NCBI GenBank assembly: GCA_963575745.1
Contig: CAUYUJ010016485.1
Span: 200,817-264,816, forward strand
Length of the DNA stretch: 64,000 nt
Reading direction: 5' to 3'
DNA from: Prorocentrum cordatum
Taxonomy: Eukaryota; Sar; Dinophyceae; Prorocentrales; Prorocentraceae
In this document: piece by piece, positions 1-10,158 of the stretch
Position numbering within the stretch: position 1 is the first letter of the stretch
Layout: each line of letters opens with the position of its first letter
Translations under genes and position numbers: made by a program
Notes under the pieces: generated by a model
Told to the model about the DNA's origin: nothing
Database searches by the model: none
What the model saw: the letters and a program-made list of their open reading frames with translations, nothing else

Positions 1-2325
1 GGGGATGGGGGCGCGTGCGCGAATTGCGCGCCCAAGCGAGATGATTTCACGATTCCGAGTTGGCTGTCGGAGGCCGCGACGCAAGAACACGAGCAACGCC
101 GACGTTCACCGAAGTTCAGTGCATGCGTCGCATAAAGTGCATATGCGAATGCATTTGGCGGAAGCCGCGCACAAGGCGCGCCCAATGCGACACTATTGAA
201 GTAAGAACGAGCAACCCTGTCGAATGCGACAACCATGCGCAACTGCAAATGCCGCAAGATAGGTGCACATCAAAAGAAGACAAGGGTTCCCACTGGGAGA
301 TGCGCGTGTGCGTGTGTGTGGAGGGGGGGAGGGGGGGAAGGGGGGGGTGGCGGGGGGGGGGGGGGGGGGGGGGCACGCGCTGGGGCGCTCAACGTGGCCC
401 AAGACGGCTCCAAGAGCGCCTCGGAGAGCCCAAGACGAGCTCCAAGATGGCTCAAGATAGCTGAAGATGCCTCAAGATGGCCCCGAAGATGCTCCAAGAG
501 GCCCCAAGACCGCCCCAAGACGGCTCCATGATGCAAGATAGCCCCCAAAGGAGGCCTCCAAGATGCCAAAATCATTCCAAAACCTAGAAAAGAAACTTGT
601 GATTGTTGGCTTCTCGCCTTTTCGCTTTCCGATGGCCTTCTCGCTTTTTCGTTTTTTGAAGCGCATAGAATGAAACATATCGGGCGCAGAAACGGCCGCA
701 CTCTGGCACGCAACGCCGCCATGTCCTCAACCTCGAGAACGAAAACCCCTTCAAAGGCGGGAACACAGCAACCCAGATGTTGCCATGGTGAAACGCGGTG
801 AAACATAAAATGTTTAGGGTGCGGCCCTCCCCGCCCTCGCGGGGCGGCCTTGCTTCCTGGGGTGTGGGCGGGGATCGGCGGCGGTGCCGCCCCCCGTGTC
901 GCTTGCGATTTAGAATAGGAGCTCTTACAATTTCCATTAACAACCATAGTCGCTACTATATCCACTGCGTTTCGCCAAAAACACCCGCACGACCTTGTGA
1001 CGTAGGGTGCGACACCCCCTCGCGCACGCCACGCTACGCTGCGACGCGTTGCAACGCGATCCCGCAATGCCCTTCAACACCCTGCGATGCAGACACCCGC
1101 GGTACCATGCAACTCAATGCAAAAAAGCGGCGCGCCGCCATGCGAAGCCATGCAATACTGCGCGCGTGGCTGCGCAGGGCCTTGCAACGCCCTGCAACGA
1201 CCTTGCAACCCCAACTGCCTCCCGCGTATATATCAATAATGTGCTTCTCCCCTCTCTAAAATATCGGGGGGGGGGGGGGAGAGGGCGCGGGGGGAACGGG
1301 GGCCGCGAGTGGGGGGGGGAGGGGCGGCGGAGGGCGGGCTGTGTAGGGCCGTGCGTTCGGTGACATTCGAGGCGCTGGGAAGGACCCATCGAAAACTCCG
1401 AGGTGCATTGCGGAAAGCTGCACGGATACACTAAAACAGCACACCAAAACGAGGCCGCAAGGAGGGAGGCCACCCACGGTGAATGGCGGGCCCGAGACAA
1501 ACCGCACCAAAGACGGCCCACAGTATCATGGGGAGGAGCGGCAACTTGCACATTGCAATCGGGGTCTATGCGAGCCCGCTTGGGGCCCGCTTGCGCCCCT
1601 CTCGGTGCCCATTCTGGGCCCTCTTGAAATTTGATTAGTGCCCCTTGGGGCTGCGAGCGCCATCTTCGGGCGGCGGGGGTGGCGGGGGTGGAGGGGGGTA
1701 GAGGGGGGGGGGTTTGAGTGGGTGCGGGAGACAGGAGCGGGCGATTGGTGGACGTGGGCGGGACGGGGTTCGGGCGCGGGAAGAGCGCGGGGATGAGGGG
1801 TGAGGGGAAGGAGGGCTGCGGGAGGAGGTGACGGGTAGAAGGGCGCGGGGACGGCGAGAGAGCAAGGGAGGTCGATGGAGCAGAAGGGATGCGCACGTAG
1901 CGATATGAGGGTCGGCGGGAAGCGAGGCGACGAGGTATGATGGGAGGTGGCGCGGCAGGGGTTGGAAGAAATGGGGGTAAAGGGGGTGACGGCAGGTTCT
2001 TGCAACCCGCCCAAGGCCCGAGAGGGCCTTAGACGATCCCACGAAGGCCCCAAGAACGCCTAGAGACCACCTCTGGAAGGGGCTCAGCAAGGCACCGCAA
2101 GGGCCCCATGGCCAATGGGCGAACGAGGGGGGGGGGGGGGGGCGATCGCTGTCGGGAAGCATCGGGGGCCGATTGGGGCCTTTTTGGTGCCCGTTTAAGG
2201 CGCGTTTCGGGATCTTCATTGGGGCACGCGTGGGCCTATCTTGGCGGCATCGCTGTTACGATGCACGATGGTGCGCTGCATTATGCTGCACGGCCATGAT
2301 CAACGCACCTCGGCTAAGCATGTTG
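1..2325. other. Repeat-rich non-coding stretch
   Basis: I see no supportable gene here. The stretch holds a long G run (about 327-374), a CCAAGA-type phased array (393-560), a copy of the R1 core (about 558-640), a TGCAACGCCC-like degenerate array (about 1,020-1,215), further G-rich blocks (1,264-1,350 and 1,670-1,990), and a second G run near 2,128. Long open frames on both strands come from GC-rich low-complexity sequence and show no domain-like composition. Confidence 0.6.
393..560. repeat. CCAAGA phased array, ~10-12 bp unit
   Basis: Degenerate tandem units of the form GCYCCAAGANG repeat about every 10-12 bp. The same unit recurs on one strand or the other near 2,370-2,570, 6,130-6,185, 7,640-8,080, 8,800-8,950, 9,230-9,720, 10,230-10,520, 11,280-11,440, 16,530-16,710, 20,570-20,790, 24,280-24,900, 26,580-26,930, 29,050-29,570, 29,870-30,000, 33,290-33,340 and 34,480-34,640. 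The spacing is close to the DNA helical repeat. Confidence 0.7.
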
Positions 2326-2356
2326 TCTGGATGGGCTGGCGAGGGCACGCGAAGCG
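2326..2356 (+). repeat. 31-nt recurrent motif, copy 1
   Basis: This copy is closest to the consensus: it contains GGATGGGCTGGC followed by a short variable part and ACGCGAAGCG. It lies about 380 bp past the stop codon of the minus-strand gene ending at 2,738. Six more copies lie within the first 27.2 kb. Confidence 0.75.
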
Positions 2357-2737
2357 CCGCGACGCCCAAACGCAAGGATGCCCCAAGATGCCCCCCACGA
2401 AGCCCCCATGAGGCACTCAAGAGGCTCTAAGAGACCCCCGCGAGGCAGACACACCAACCCAAGACGCCCACAAGATGCCACATGAGGCACCAACACTGCC
2501 CCCAAGACGCTTCAAAACTGCTCCCAAGAGACACCCGAGAAGTCCACCCCGAGACCCCAACGAGCATTCAGCAGCCGCCTGGCCCACAACCCAGACGCGG
2601 TGGCGGGATGGGCCGCATGCCATTTTCTATACGGCAAGGCGGCTTTGCATGCGCAAGGAAAGTTACCGCACACAGTACAGTCTCAATGCATCGATGCCGA
2701 CTGCCAGCATGCAAGCATCAAAGAGAAACATGATATA

Positions 2738-4477
2738 TTATAAACCATGGTGCGCTATTGCCTCCTGCAGCCACGTGTAAACTTGCAGCTTCGCTTGTTC
2801 CTCCGACCGCATCCTGCCAAACGTCGCTGAATGCGACTTGCTGCCCCTGTATTCGAGGCCATGCGGTAGCTTTGCAACCCAGTAGGGCGAGCGCATCAGC
2901 GGCTCGACCAAACAAAATTGACACGTCAGCGGAACGCGGCTGAAATCGTGAGCGCGAGCGCCAACGGCAACGCTGGCAGCTGGCTCGGGTGGAGTGTCTG
3001 GCCCTGGAGGGGCTGACACACTTGGTGAAACTGGCGGCTCAGGGCCAGGGCCAGATCCCGCCACTGGCATCGCCAACTCTGGAGAAGCAGGCGGGTCGGG
3101 CAACGCAGGCGGGCCAACCCCTAGACAATCGGCAGATTGATCCCAAGGAATGAACACTGGGCCGTCCGAGTTTTCCTCGTCAGAGGTTAGGAGCGTAGGG
3201 TGGCGGACCTGCCCCTGGTCACCGTTGGGACTAAAAATGCCCCCAGGCGGCGACTGTCCACACACGCCCTTCACTGGTGACAGGAAGGGGCTCGGCGGAG
3301 ACGGTGAGGGCGCTCGAGGGCGCTTGCTAGCTTGGCTGCTCACGGGCGGGCTCTTCTTTCGCACTCTCCTCGGCGGGCGAGATGCAACCTTCGCGTCGGC
3401 ATGCAGCTTCAGCTGCTCGACACCGCGGTCATCCTCTTCCTCGCCCAGCGCCTGCCCCGCGGGGCAAGCCCCGAGTAGATAATCAACCTCCTTGCTGGCC
3501 AGTGCAACCAATTCGGGGCGCGCTTCTGCTCGAAGCTGTTCGGTTACAACTCCGTCGTGCAAACCAGGGTCAGAGGCATCGCTGTCTACATCGTCTTGAT
3601 CACGTGCGTCCCCATCGTCTGGCTGTCTGAGCTTTTCCGCTCTCCTCTGGCACCTTTTCTCGATCAATGCTTTCACTGCTGATATGGCTGCCTGTCTCTC
3701 TGGCTCTGTAGCGTCACTGGCATTGACAACCGACGTTGCCACGTCGATGTGCGACGCCCCACTGGGCACCTTTATATCTAGCAAGTGTTTTGCAATGCTT
3801 TTGAGCAGCGGTGCAGGCCAGAGCGAAAAATAATTGCGAATTGCGTATCGGAGCACACCAAATGCCTCCCCCACGCGGAAACGAACCCTGGATTCATCGC
3901 CTTCTACGTGAAAGCCAAGTTCGACGTCCCAACAGATGAAATAGTCAACCGATGGCGGAGCTGTTACCTTGACCCGCTCAGGGCCGAAACCAAACCTCAG
4001 TATGCCTTCGGACTCTTCGACCATCTCCAACAATAACAAGCCCTTCGGCGCCACTTGAAGGATGTAGTAGTAGTTCAGCTCGGAGTCCGACACTATTGCA
4101 TGAACCTTGTACAACGAGGACAACCACAAAAACTCACAATGATCACTGTCAACGGATAACAACACTTTGAACAGAAATGCTTGGTTCAATTCGAACTTGC
4201 CAGGGCTTGTTGACCTCCATTTAGAACGAGCGTTCACCAGCTCATCAACGTCAAAGGTGAGCAAAGATGTTGCATTCGTGGAGCCTCCAAAAGTATGCTT
4301 ATCTAGTGTAAGCGAATCTGACATGGACGCGACATCCTCGGGCGACAGGTCAATGTGGGCAGAATGAGGGTACCTGTGCTTCAGAGTAGCGATCCCTAGA
4401 GCCATGAGAGATGCGTCGCAGCGGCTCTTGTGGCGAGCCGCCCGCGACTCGTTGTCCCTCGCGTCGTTGAAATACAA
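2738..4477 (-). CDS. C-terminal exon of expanded dinoflagellate gene family
   Basis: The terminal exon runs from an AG acceptor preceded by a pyrimidine tract (CCGTCTCTCCCC; AG at 4,479-4,478) to a TAA at 2,740. It begins LYFNDARDNESRAARHKSR, a FND-x-RD-x-E-R pattern that I recognise from memory in a very large uncharacterised dinoflagellate family. The middle is folded-looking (many aromatics, 'ELNYYYILQV', 'SVDYFICWDVELGF'). It is followed by an acidic and proline/serine-rich linker with basic patches, then a short C-terminal module with two cysteines (CQFC) and the tail 'SPYWVAKLP ... EEQAKLQVYTWLQEAI'. The preceding exon joins in phase 0 across a 336-bp GT-AG intron. Function is unknown. 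The family's copy number suggests it could be mobile, which is inference only. Confidence 0.75.
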   Translation of the reverse strand: MYFNDARDNESRAARHKSRCDASLMALGIATLKHRYPHSAHIDLSPEDVASMSDSLTLDKHTFGGSTNATSLLTFDVDELVNARSKWRSTSPGKFELNQAFLFKVLLSVDSDHCEFLWLSSLYKVHAIVSDSELNYYYILQVAPKGLLLLEMVEESEGILRFGFGPERVKVTAPPSVDYFICWDVELGFHVEGDESRVRFRVGEAFGVLRYAIRNYFSLWPAPLLKSIAKHLLDIKVPSGASHIDVATSVVNASDATEPERQAAISAVKALIEKRCQRRAEKLRQPDDGDARDQDDVDSDASDPGLHDGVVTEQLRAEARPELVALASKEVDYLLGACPAGQALGEEEDDRGVEQLKLHADAKVASRPPRRVRKKSPPVSSQASKRPRAPSPSPPSPFLSPVKGVCGQSPPGGIFSPNGDQGQVRHPTLLTSDEENSDGPVFIPWDQSADCLGVGPPALPDPPASPELAMPVAGSGPGPEPPVSPSVSAPPGPDTPPEPAASVAVGARAHDFSRVPLTCQFCLVEPLMRSPYWVAKLPHGLEYRGSKSHSATFGRMRSEEQAKLQVYTWLQEAIAHHGL

Positions 4478-4813
4478 CTGGGGAGAGACGGGCATGCAAA
4501 CCGCAGAGGGCATTGCGCGCGCGTGCGCTTGCGCACAGACGCACTCATTGCAAGAACGACGCAACGGGCCCCTACGGCACCCCACAACGCCACGCATAGA
4601 TGCATGAGGCAGCCACGATATGACACGAGTGCCACAATACGTACACCGAGCGTTACAGTGTTGAATAAACATTGGCATGTGACGGATCAGAAGCTCATAG
4701 AACGCACAAGTGTACTCACAACGCTACATGCATGAGAACGCGCACGGCAAGCGTGCGCTCACATAATGCTGCGCCCGCGCTACACGCGTGGAGGATCCAT
4801 TGCAATAGCAAAC

Positions 4814-5374
4814 CAGAAGTAAAAACAACAGGAGACGCGCCGCCTCCAGCGATAGACTGCTACCCATATGCTCAAATAGAGAACGTATGTATTGCTCCAG
4901 GCGGTCAGTCATGCGATACCCACTTGCCTGCAACATATTGAACGGCTCTCGAAAAACAACTGCTTCTCTGATAAACAACGTTTTGGCGAGTTCCGCGTGC
5001 ACAGGGCTTTGCGAACGCTCTAGGAAAAGCACGAGATCCCACACCTGCTGCGCATGGTCGATCGTCCTCTGCCGCGTTTCGTCGGAATCTGCCAGAGCAC
5101 CCGCCCACGCCCATGGGAATGTTGAAGGAGTGAGAGAATACCCAACCAGCTGCCTGCAGTGCACAAGTGCCTGCCTGACATGCGTTACCAGGAGTAATTG
5201 CAGCTCGTCTGGGTCATCATTAGATGCAACCGCGCCATCTAGTGCAATGGGGAAAAAATCGACAGTCTCTGTCAGCCCGATGTACACGAACGTAGAGCAC
5301 AGCTGCAACGCGTCAGAAAGCGCAGGCATGACCATGCTTCGCACCCACTCCTGGGAGAAAAGGCACCAAACCGC
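4814..5374 (-). CDS. Internal exon of the same expanded family
   Basis: The exon ends at a GTTTGC donor (GT at 4,813-4,812) and joins in phase 0 to the exon at 4,477. The peptide is alpha-helical looking and includes 'STFVYIGLTETVDFF', 'LTPSTFPWAWAGALADSDETRQ' and 'HAELAKTLFIREAVVFREPF'. The 'W-x-G-x-x-A-L-x-D' stretch followed by a paired helical part matches the order I remember for the family after its central domain. The 5' edge is uncertain: the open frame reaches a TGA about 20 bp upstream of the first shown residues, next to a 57-nt poly(A) run (poly(T) on this strand). I could not fix the acceptor. Confidence 0.65.
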
Positions 5375-5415
5375 GAACGCCAAAACAGCGCCCCGTCATC
5401 TATTGAACCCTTCGG

Positions 5416-5472
<57 letters not shown>
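5416..5472 (+). repeat. Poly(A) run of 57 nt
   Basis: This is an uninterrupted A run on the plus strand. On the gene strand it is poly(T) just upstream of the exon near 5,374, where a long pyrimidine tract before an acceptor would sit. It could also be the tail of a retroposed copy. No target-site duplication was recognised. Confidence 0.9.
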
Positions 5473-5473
<1 letters not shown>

Positions 5474-5599
5474 ACGCCAACTCCGCCACCGTGCCTCGAG
5501 GCGCGAAACGGAGTTGCATCCAGGCGTCTGGTGCTCTCTGTCTTGAGTCCTGTGCTCTAGGCTGATGAAGGCTGTGACCCCAAATTTCTACATGCTTGA

Positions 5600-5630
5600 C
5601 GCTTCGCGTACCTTCACCAGCCCATTTAAA
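5600..5630 (-). repeat. 31-nt recurrent motif, inverted copy
   Basis: This is the only copy on the minus strand: it reads AAATGGGCTGGTGAAGG then TACGCGAAGCG. It sits about 220 bp before the exon at 5,374, at the 3' end of the large intron. Plus-oriented copies lie at the other end of the intron (11,563-11,597) and inside it (10,128-10,158). Confidence 0.6.
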
Positions 5631-5689
5631 GGAGATGCCCAGGCGAGTTGCCTTGGACTGAGAGTGCTCGTTAAACGCACATCTGCCTC

Positions 5690-7520
5690 TATGAAACACT
5701 ACACGAATGCACAACGCTTATACACTACTCTAATACACTACCTGCATACATCACACACATGCACCACACTATTTCACACTGCCCCAATTAGACTACGCTA
5801 GTACGCTCCGCTAGTGCACTTCGTTAATGCACTACGCCAGTACGCTACACGAGGACGCTACAATGATACATTACACAACAACTCCCCGCGGATTTGCTAC
5901 ACCGACGTACTACGCCAATTCACTGCATAATACAGCATCAAATGCACTACGTTGTGTTGCACGGTTCCAAGAGGTCTTCAGAGAGCCCAAGATAACCGTG
6001 AAGTCACGGGGCTTCCCAAAGGAAACACCAAATATGTCAAAACCAATCAAACACTTGATGGGCATCAATATCAATTGTCGTCCCACCTTTTCGCTTCCGG
6101 TGGCTTCCCGAGACCTCAGGGTTGCCTATAGGTAGCCAAAGCGAGCCCCAAGAGAGGGCCCAGAGAGCCCCAAGACGGTCCCAGTGTCGTGTACTAAATA
6201 TCGTGTGGTAAGTGTTGCGTATTCAACTTTGCGTTTTCCGTGTCGTGTATTTTGCGTCGGATATTAAGTATGGTGTAACGGTAAAGTATTGGAGGTTGTG
6301 TTGGCGTAGTGTATGCGTGCAGTGTATTAGCCTAGTGTATGAATGTAGTGTACTAGTGTAGTGGGCCTTGCGCTGTATTAGTATGGTGTGTTGGTATGGT
6401 GTGCCAGAAGAGTGTACCAGTATCAGTATAGAGTCATTAGAGTCGTGCATTCGTTTAGCGCCTTGAGTGGCAACCCGTTTGGTGTAGCAGATTGAGAAGT
6501 CTCTCTAGATTGATAAATTTCGGGAAATATATGTAGTGTGGTACATGTTGTGCCATATATTCAGTGTAGCGCATGTCGAGTAGCATCTTACGTGTCGCAC
6601 ATTTGGTGACGTGCATTACATGTAATGTGTTATTAACTCTACGGTACGAAGTCTGATGTATTAACCACCGTATATGAAATCTAGTGTATCATTTGTTATG
6701 TATAAAGTGTCGCATCCTAAGTATGCATCGTGCCATTTGTGTGGTGTTGTTAAATGTCGTAACTTGCGTGTCGCGTCTTGCATGGTGTGTATTAAAATGC
6801 CGTGTGCGAAGTGTCGTTTGCAGCTTGCCGTGTGTAAAGCGTCGCGTTTAAACCGTTGCGTATATTAGATGGTGCGTACTGAACGACGTACACCCATTGC
6901 CACATGCGATTCATCGTGCATTGAGCCTTGCAAAGTCTTGTGTATTAAGTGCAGCGTGTCAAGTTTGGTTGAGTGTTGTGCATGCATACAGCGTCGTGTC
7001 TCAAGCCTGGACTATGAGTAAAGCGTCGTGCTGTACAGCTCGTGCATAAGATGTCGCGTATCAGCTGTCGCGCAGGGTCGCGCATAACCGCGCATGAACA
7101 GTAGGGTACCAAATGTCGTGAAGTAAGGGTTACATTTTAGTGGCCACGTATTTTCGCGCATTAAGTAATGCGCATGACATGCCGCGCGCTGAATGTAACG
7201 TAAAGTGTGCTAGTATGGGGTAACGCATTTGCGCTGTGTATTCGTATGACGTGTCAGCGTCGTGCATCAGCGTAGACGTGTCGCGCGCATTAAAGGTCGC
7301 GCGTTAATAATGGCGCATTAAACATCGGGCATTGATTAAGTGTCACGCAGTGTGGGATAGTGTATCCGCGCGGTGTATCGGTATGATGCATTCGTGTGAT
7401 TCATGCGTGCGGTGGAATCGTGTAGTGTCGTGTGCTAGTGTCGTGCATGTGTGTAGCGTATGTATTGCATGGGCTGAAAAGTATGTATGTGCCGCGTGTA
7501 TTATCAAGTTTGTCTGCGTG
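5690..7520. repeat. Foldback cassette F1
   Basis: The left arm (about 5,690-5,950) is a degenerate tandem of ACACTACRCTAGTAC-like units. The core (about 5,955-6,190) is a copy of repeat R1. The right arm (6,190-7,520) is built from GTGTAGTGTATTCG-like and GTGTCGTGTA-like units, which are the reverse complement of the left arm. A diverged second copy lies at 32,870-33,650. The whole cassette sits in the putative intron between the exons at 5.4 and 11.6 kb. No protein-coding content is visible. Confidence 0.7.
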
Positions 7521-7629
7521 GTTTAGAACACCCGATGCTTTGGCAAGATAACCGTTGTAGCACCCCGCGCAGCAGCGCGTCGCGCAACAGACAAACACCA
7601 CGCGAGGGGGCTCAAGAGGGGCCCGCGAT

Positions 7630-8640
7630 TGCCCTGGCGGGGCTCCCTAGAGGAGCCTTGAAATGGCCCCAAGTGGCCCCAGGAGGGCCCCAAGACGGCC
7701 CCGAGAGGACCTTAAGAGAGCCAGCTTGCCGTCAAGAGGGCGACCTTCGTTCAGAACGAGGCGGTCTTGTCGGGACCGCTCAGAAGCCGCGGGAACGCCC
7801 CTAAAAGTCACCAAGCGGGCACCAGGATTTGCCCAGGAGGGCCTTGAGAGGGGCCCGAATAATACCCTTTTGCTGTCAAGAGGGCGGCCGTTGTCCTGGA
7901 CAGCAGGGGGTTCATCCCGCGGCCCTCTCGGCGCCCCCTGAAGGCCCCTTCCAAAGCCCACATTGGCTCCTGAGATGGGGCCCGAGAGGGTCCCGAGGAG
8001 ATCCCAGGAAGGCCTTAGGACGGCCCCGAAGGGCATCAAGATGGCCGTCTCGATGCCAATATCGCGGCCCTCGTCCTCGACAGCAGGGTGCCCATCTTGG
8101 GAACGCCCTTGAAACGGTGCCAAAATATGCACCAAGGTTGGCCTAGAGGGAGGGGGGTGGGGGGAGGGGGTGAGTGGAGCGCCCAGAGCGCCACCTTGCT
8201 GCCAATGGCGGTCCTCGGCGTTGGCAGCAGGGGCGCATCTTGGTGCCACTTTTGGAACCTTCCTGGGCCCCCTTAGGAGATTCTTGCGACCCTTTATTAC
8301 CCCCGCTCTCGGGGCCCTCGAGGCTGCGTCGCAGCCTCGAGAGCACCCCGAGAGGCCGCCAGGGACGCGATACCATCATGACGAGCATGTACCCAGCAAG
8401 TTGGTGGGGTGTCAGAGCCATTGCAAGGCGTCGCAAGGCAGTTTCCATGACATTGTCGGATTTCGGATGTATAGACACGGTCGTTTTGCAATGTGATGTT
8501 GGTGTCTGCTTTGCGGGGTATTGTAGGGTCGGTTTGCACGGTATCGCAGGGCAGCGCAAGGTCCGCGCGAAATGTTTGCATTTATTTCTGCGGGGCATCG
8601 CATGGGTTGTTGCGAAACCCAGGGGGGTGCAGGGATAGGT
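7630..8640. repeat. Repeat R2: ~140-bp units with internal hairpins
   Basis: Units about 140-190 bp apart each contain a short inverted pair such as TGCTGTC ... GACAGCA inside GGCCCC/CCAAGA sequence (near 7,727, 7,865, 8,055 and 8,193). They are followed by a perfect palindrome (8,317-8,341) and a degenerate TTGCAAGG tract (8,415-8,560). The same parts occur in inverted order and orientation at about 24,030-24,900, including the shared 'TCCCTGGCGGCCTCTCGGGG' junction. Confidence 0.65.
8317..8341. repeat. Perfect 25-nt palindrome
   Basis: CTCGAGGCTGCG and its exact reverse complement are separated by one T. It lies at the end of repeat R2; the matching place in the second copy (about 24,215) has lost the symmetry. 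Confidence 0.9.
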
Positions 8641-8649
8641 TTAACATGG

Positions 8650-10127
8650 CTTGGAACATAGAGTACCGAACTCTCTAAACCATACGCCCAGCAGGCTGGT
8701 GAACTGTTTCCGCGCGCGCCCGCGCGCTCGCGGGCTCGGCCGCACGGATATTCAAGAGGCCGAATGGCACCGAGAATGGCCGAGAGAAGGGCGGGGCCCA
8801 CAACCGCCCAGGCCCGAGAGGCCTCCGAGATTGCCCGAGACCGCTCCACCACGTCCAACAGAACCCCAATATTGCCCACGAAGCTTCCGAGAGGCAACTG
8901 GACAGCTCCAAAAAGCCCATCAAAAGGGCACCAGCATGGCACTATCAGGTATTTCCTTTGCGCTTGCCTGCCCCACCAGCCCCCTGGGCGTAGGTGGTCT
9001 AGGGCGCTTCATGTTCTAACCTCCTTCCTTTCCCTGCTCGGGAGGTAAGCCCCCCCCACCCCCCCCCCCCCCCTCACTGCTTCTAGGCGGGCTCCCCCGC
9101 GAGGGGTCAGAGCGTCCAACATGGTCCACGCTAGCTTCAAGAGGGCTTTAGCTAGCCCGAAATGTCCTGAGATCGCCCAATATCTACATCAACATGGCGC
9201 ACGATAGCCTCCAACGCGTACCCAAGAGGCCTTGACACGGCCCCAAGAAGGTGTCAAGTGCCTTCCGAGCCCTCCAAAGACACCCCAAGCGACCAACATG
9301 GTTTCAAGGCTTAAGGAAAATCAAAGTGGTTTGCCTTTTCGTTTTTGTTCGCGTCCGATTGGCTCTTGAGGCGTCAAGATGGCTCCACGGTGGCACAACA
9401 CAGCCCCAAGAGAGGCCCAAGAGGGCCCCTCGACGACCCCAATAGCGCCCAGGGGTGCCCCAAAAGCGGCCCAAGATGACCCCAATGCGCCTGCGTTTGG
9501 TTTCCGACGGGGAGGGGAATGTACGCTAATTTTAAGACCAACCTCTGGGTGAGCAAAGTGTCTCCACACGGCCCCAAGAAGCACCCCAGAACCCTCAAAC
9601 GAGCCCCAATAGGGCCCCACGACCCCCCCCCCCTCAAAAAAAAAAGAAGAGAGCCTCAAGAGAGCCCCACGAGATCCCCAAGAGAGCCCCAACAGAGCCC
9701 CACGGGGAGCGCGAGAAAATCCGTAATATGGCCCCAAGCGCTCCCCATTAACACCTCGCAAGAATATGCGCCCAAACTTGGATTGCTCATCCTTCTTGTC
9801 AGTGTCCTTTTCTTCCGACCTCCTTTCCGCTTCCCCCCTCATCATCACACCCCTCGTGCCGCATACAATCGAAACACTTGCATCCGCGGCGGCTTCGCGG
9901 GATGTGGGGAGGGGGTTGAGCACATGTACGAAGGGACCACCATAGAATAGAACACCTGTTCTTACGACGGATTCAAATGGAGAGGGGGTCGAGCGGGACG
10001 GCTTGGTGCATTGACTTTCATCTTAAACTTCAAGGGAGCCAGTTGTGGCCCTTATTTTTGCTGAATACGGCCGCGCAACTGCATGCGTCCAGCAGTTCCT
10101 GATGTACCCGCTCCCGTGCTGGTCGTT
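8650..10127. repeat. CCAAGA arrays with an R1 core; no gene
   Basis: CCAAGA-type phased arrays occupy about 8,800-8,950 and 9,230-9,720. An R1 core copy (TTGCCTTTTCGTTTTTG ... CGATTGGC) lies near 9,330-9,370, and there are C-runs at 9,051-9,073 and 9,627-9,635. I see no supportable coding sequence. This is probably intron. Confidence 0.55.
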
Positions 10128-10158
10128 TCTAGATGGGTTGGTTGGGGCAAGCGAAGCG
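10128..10158 (+). repeat. 31-nt recurrent motif, copy 3
   Basis: This copy reads AGATGGGTTGGTTGGGGC then AAGCGAAGCG. It lies inside the putative intron between the exons at 11.6 and 5.4 kb. Confidence 0.6.

Noticed and set aside
441-465. CCAAGATGGCTCAAGATAG resembles the dinoflagellate spliced leader (also near 11,350)
   Set aside because: Only about nine bases (GGCTCAAG) match, without the leader's TTTTGG context or a following donor; it is part of the CCAAGA array. I found no full spliced-leader copy by eye.
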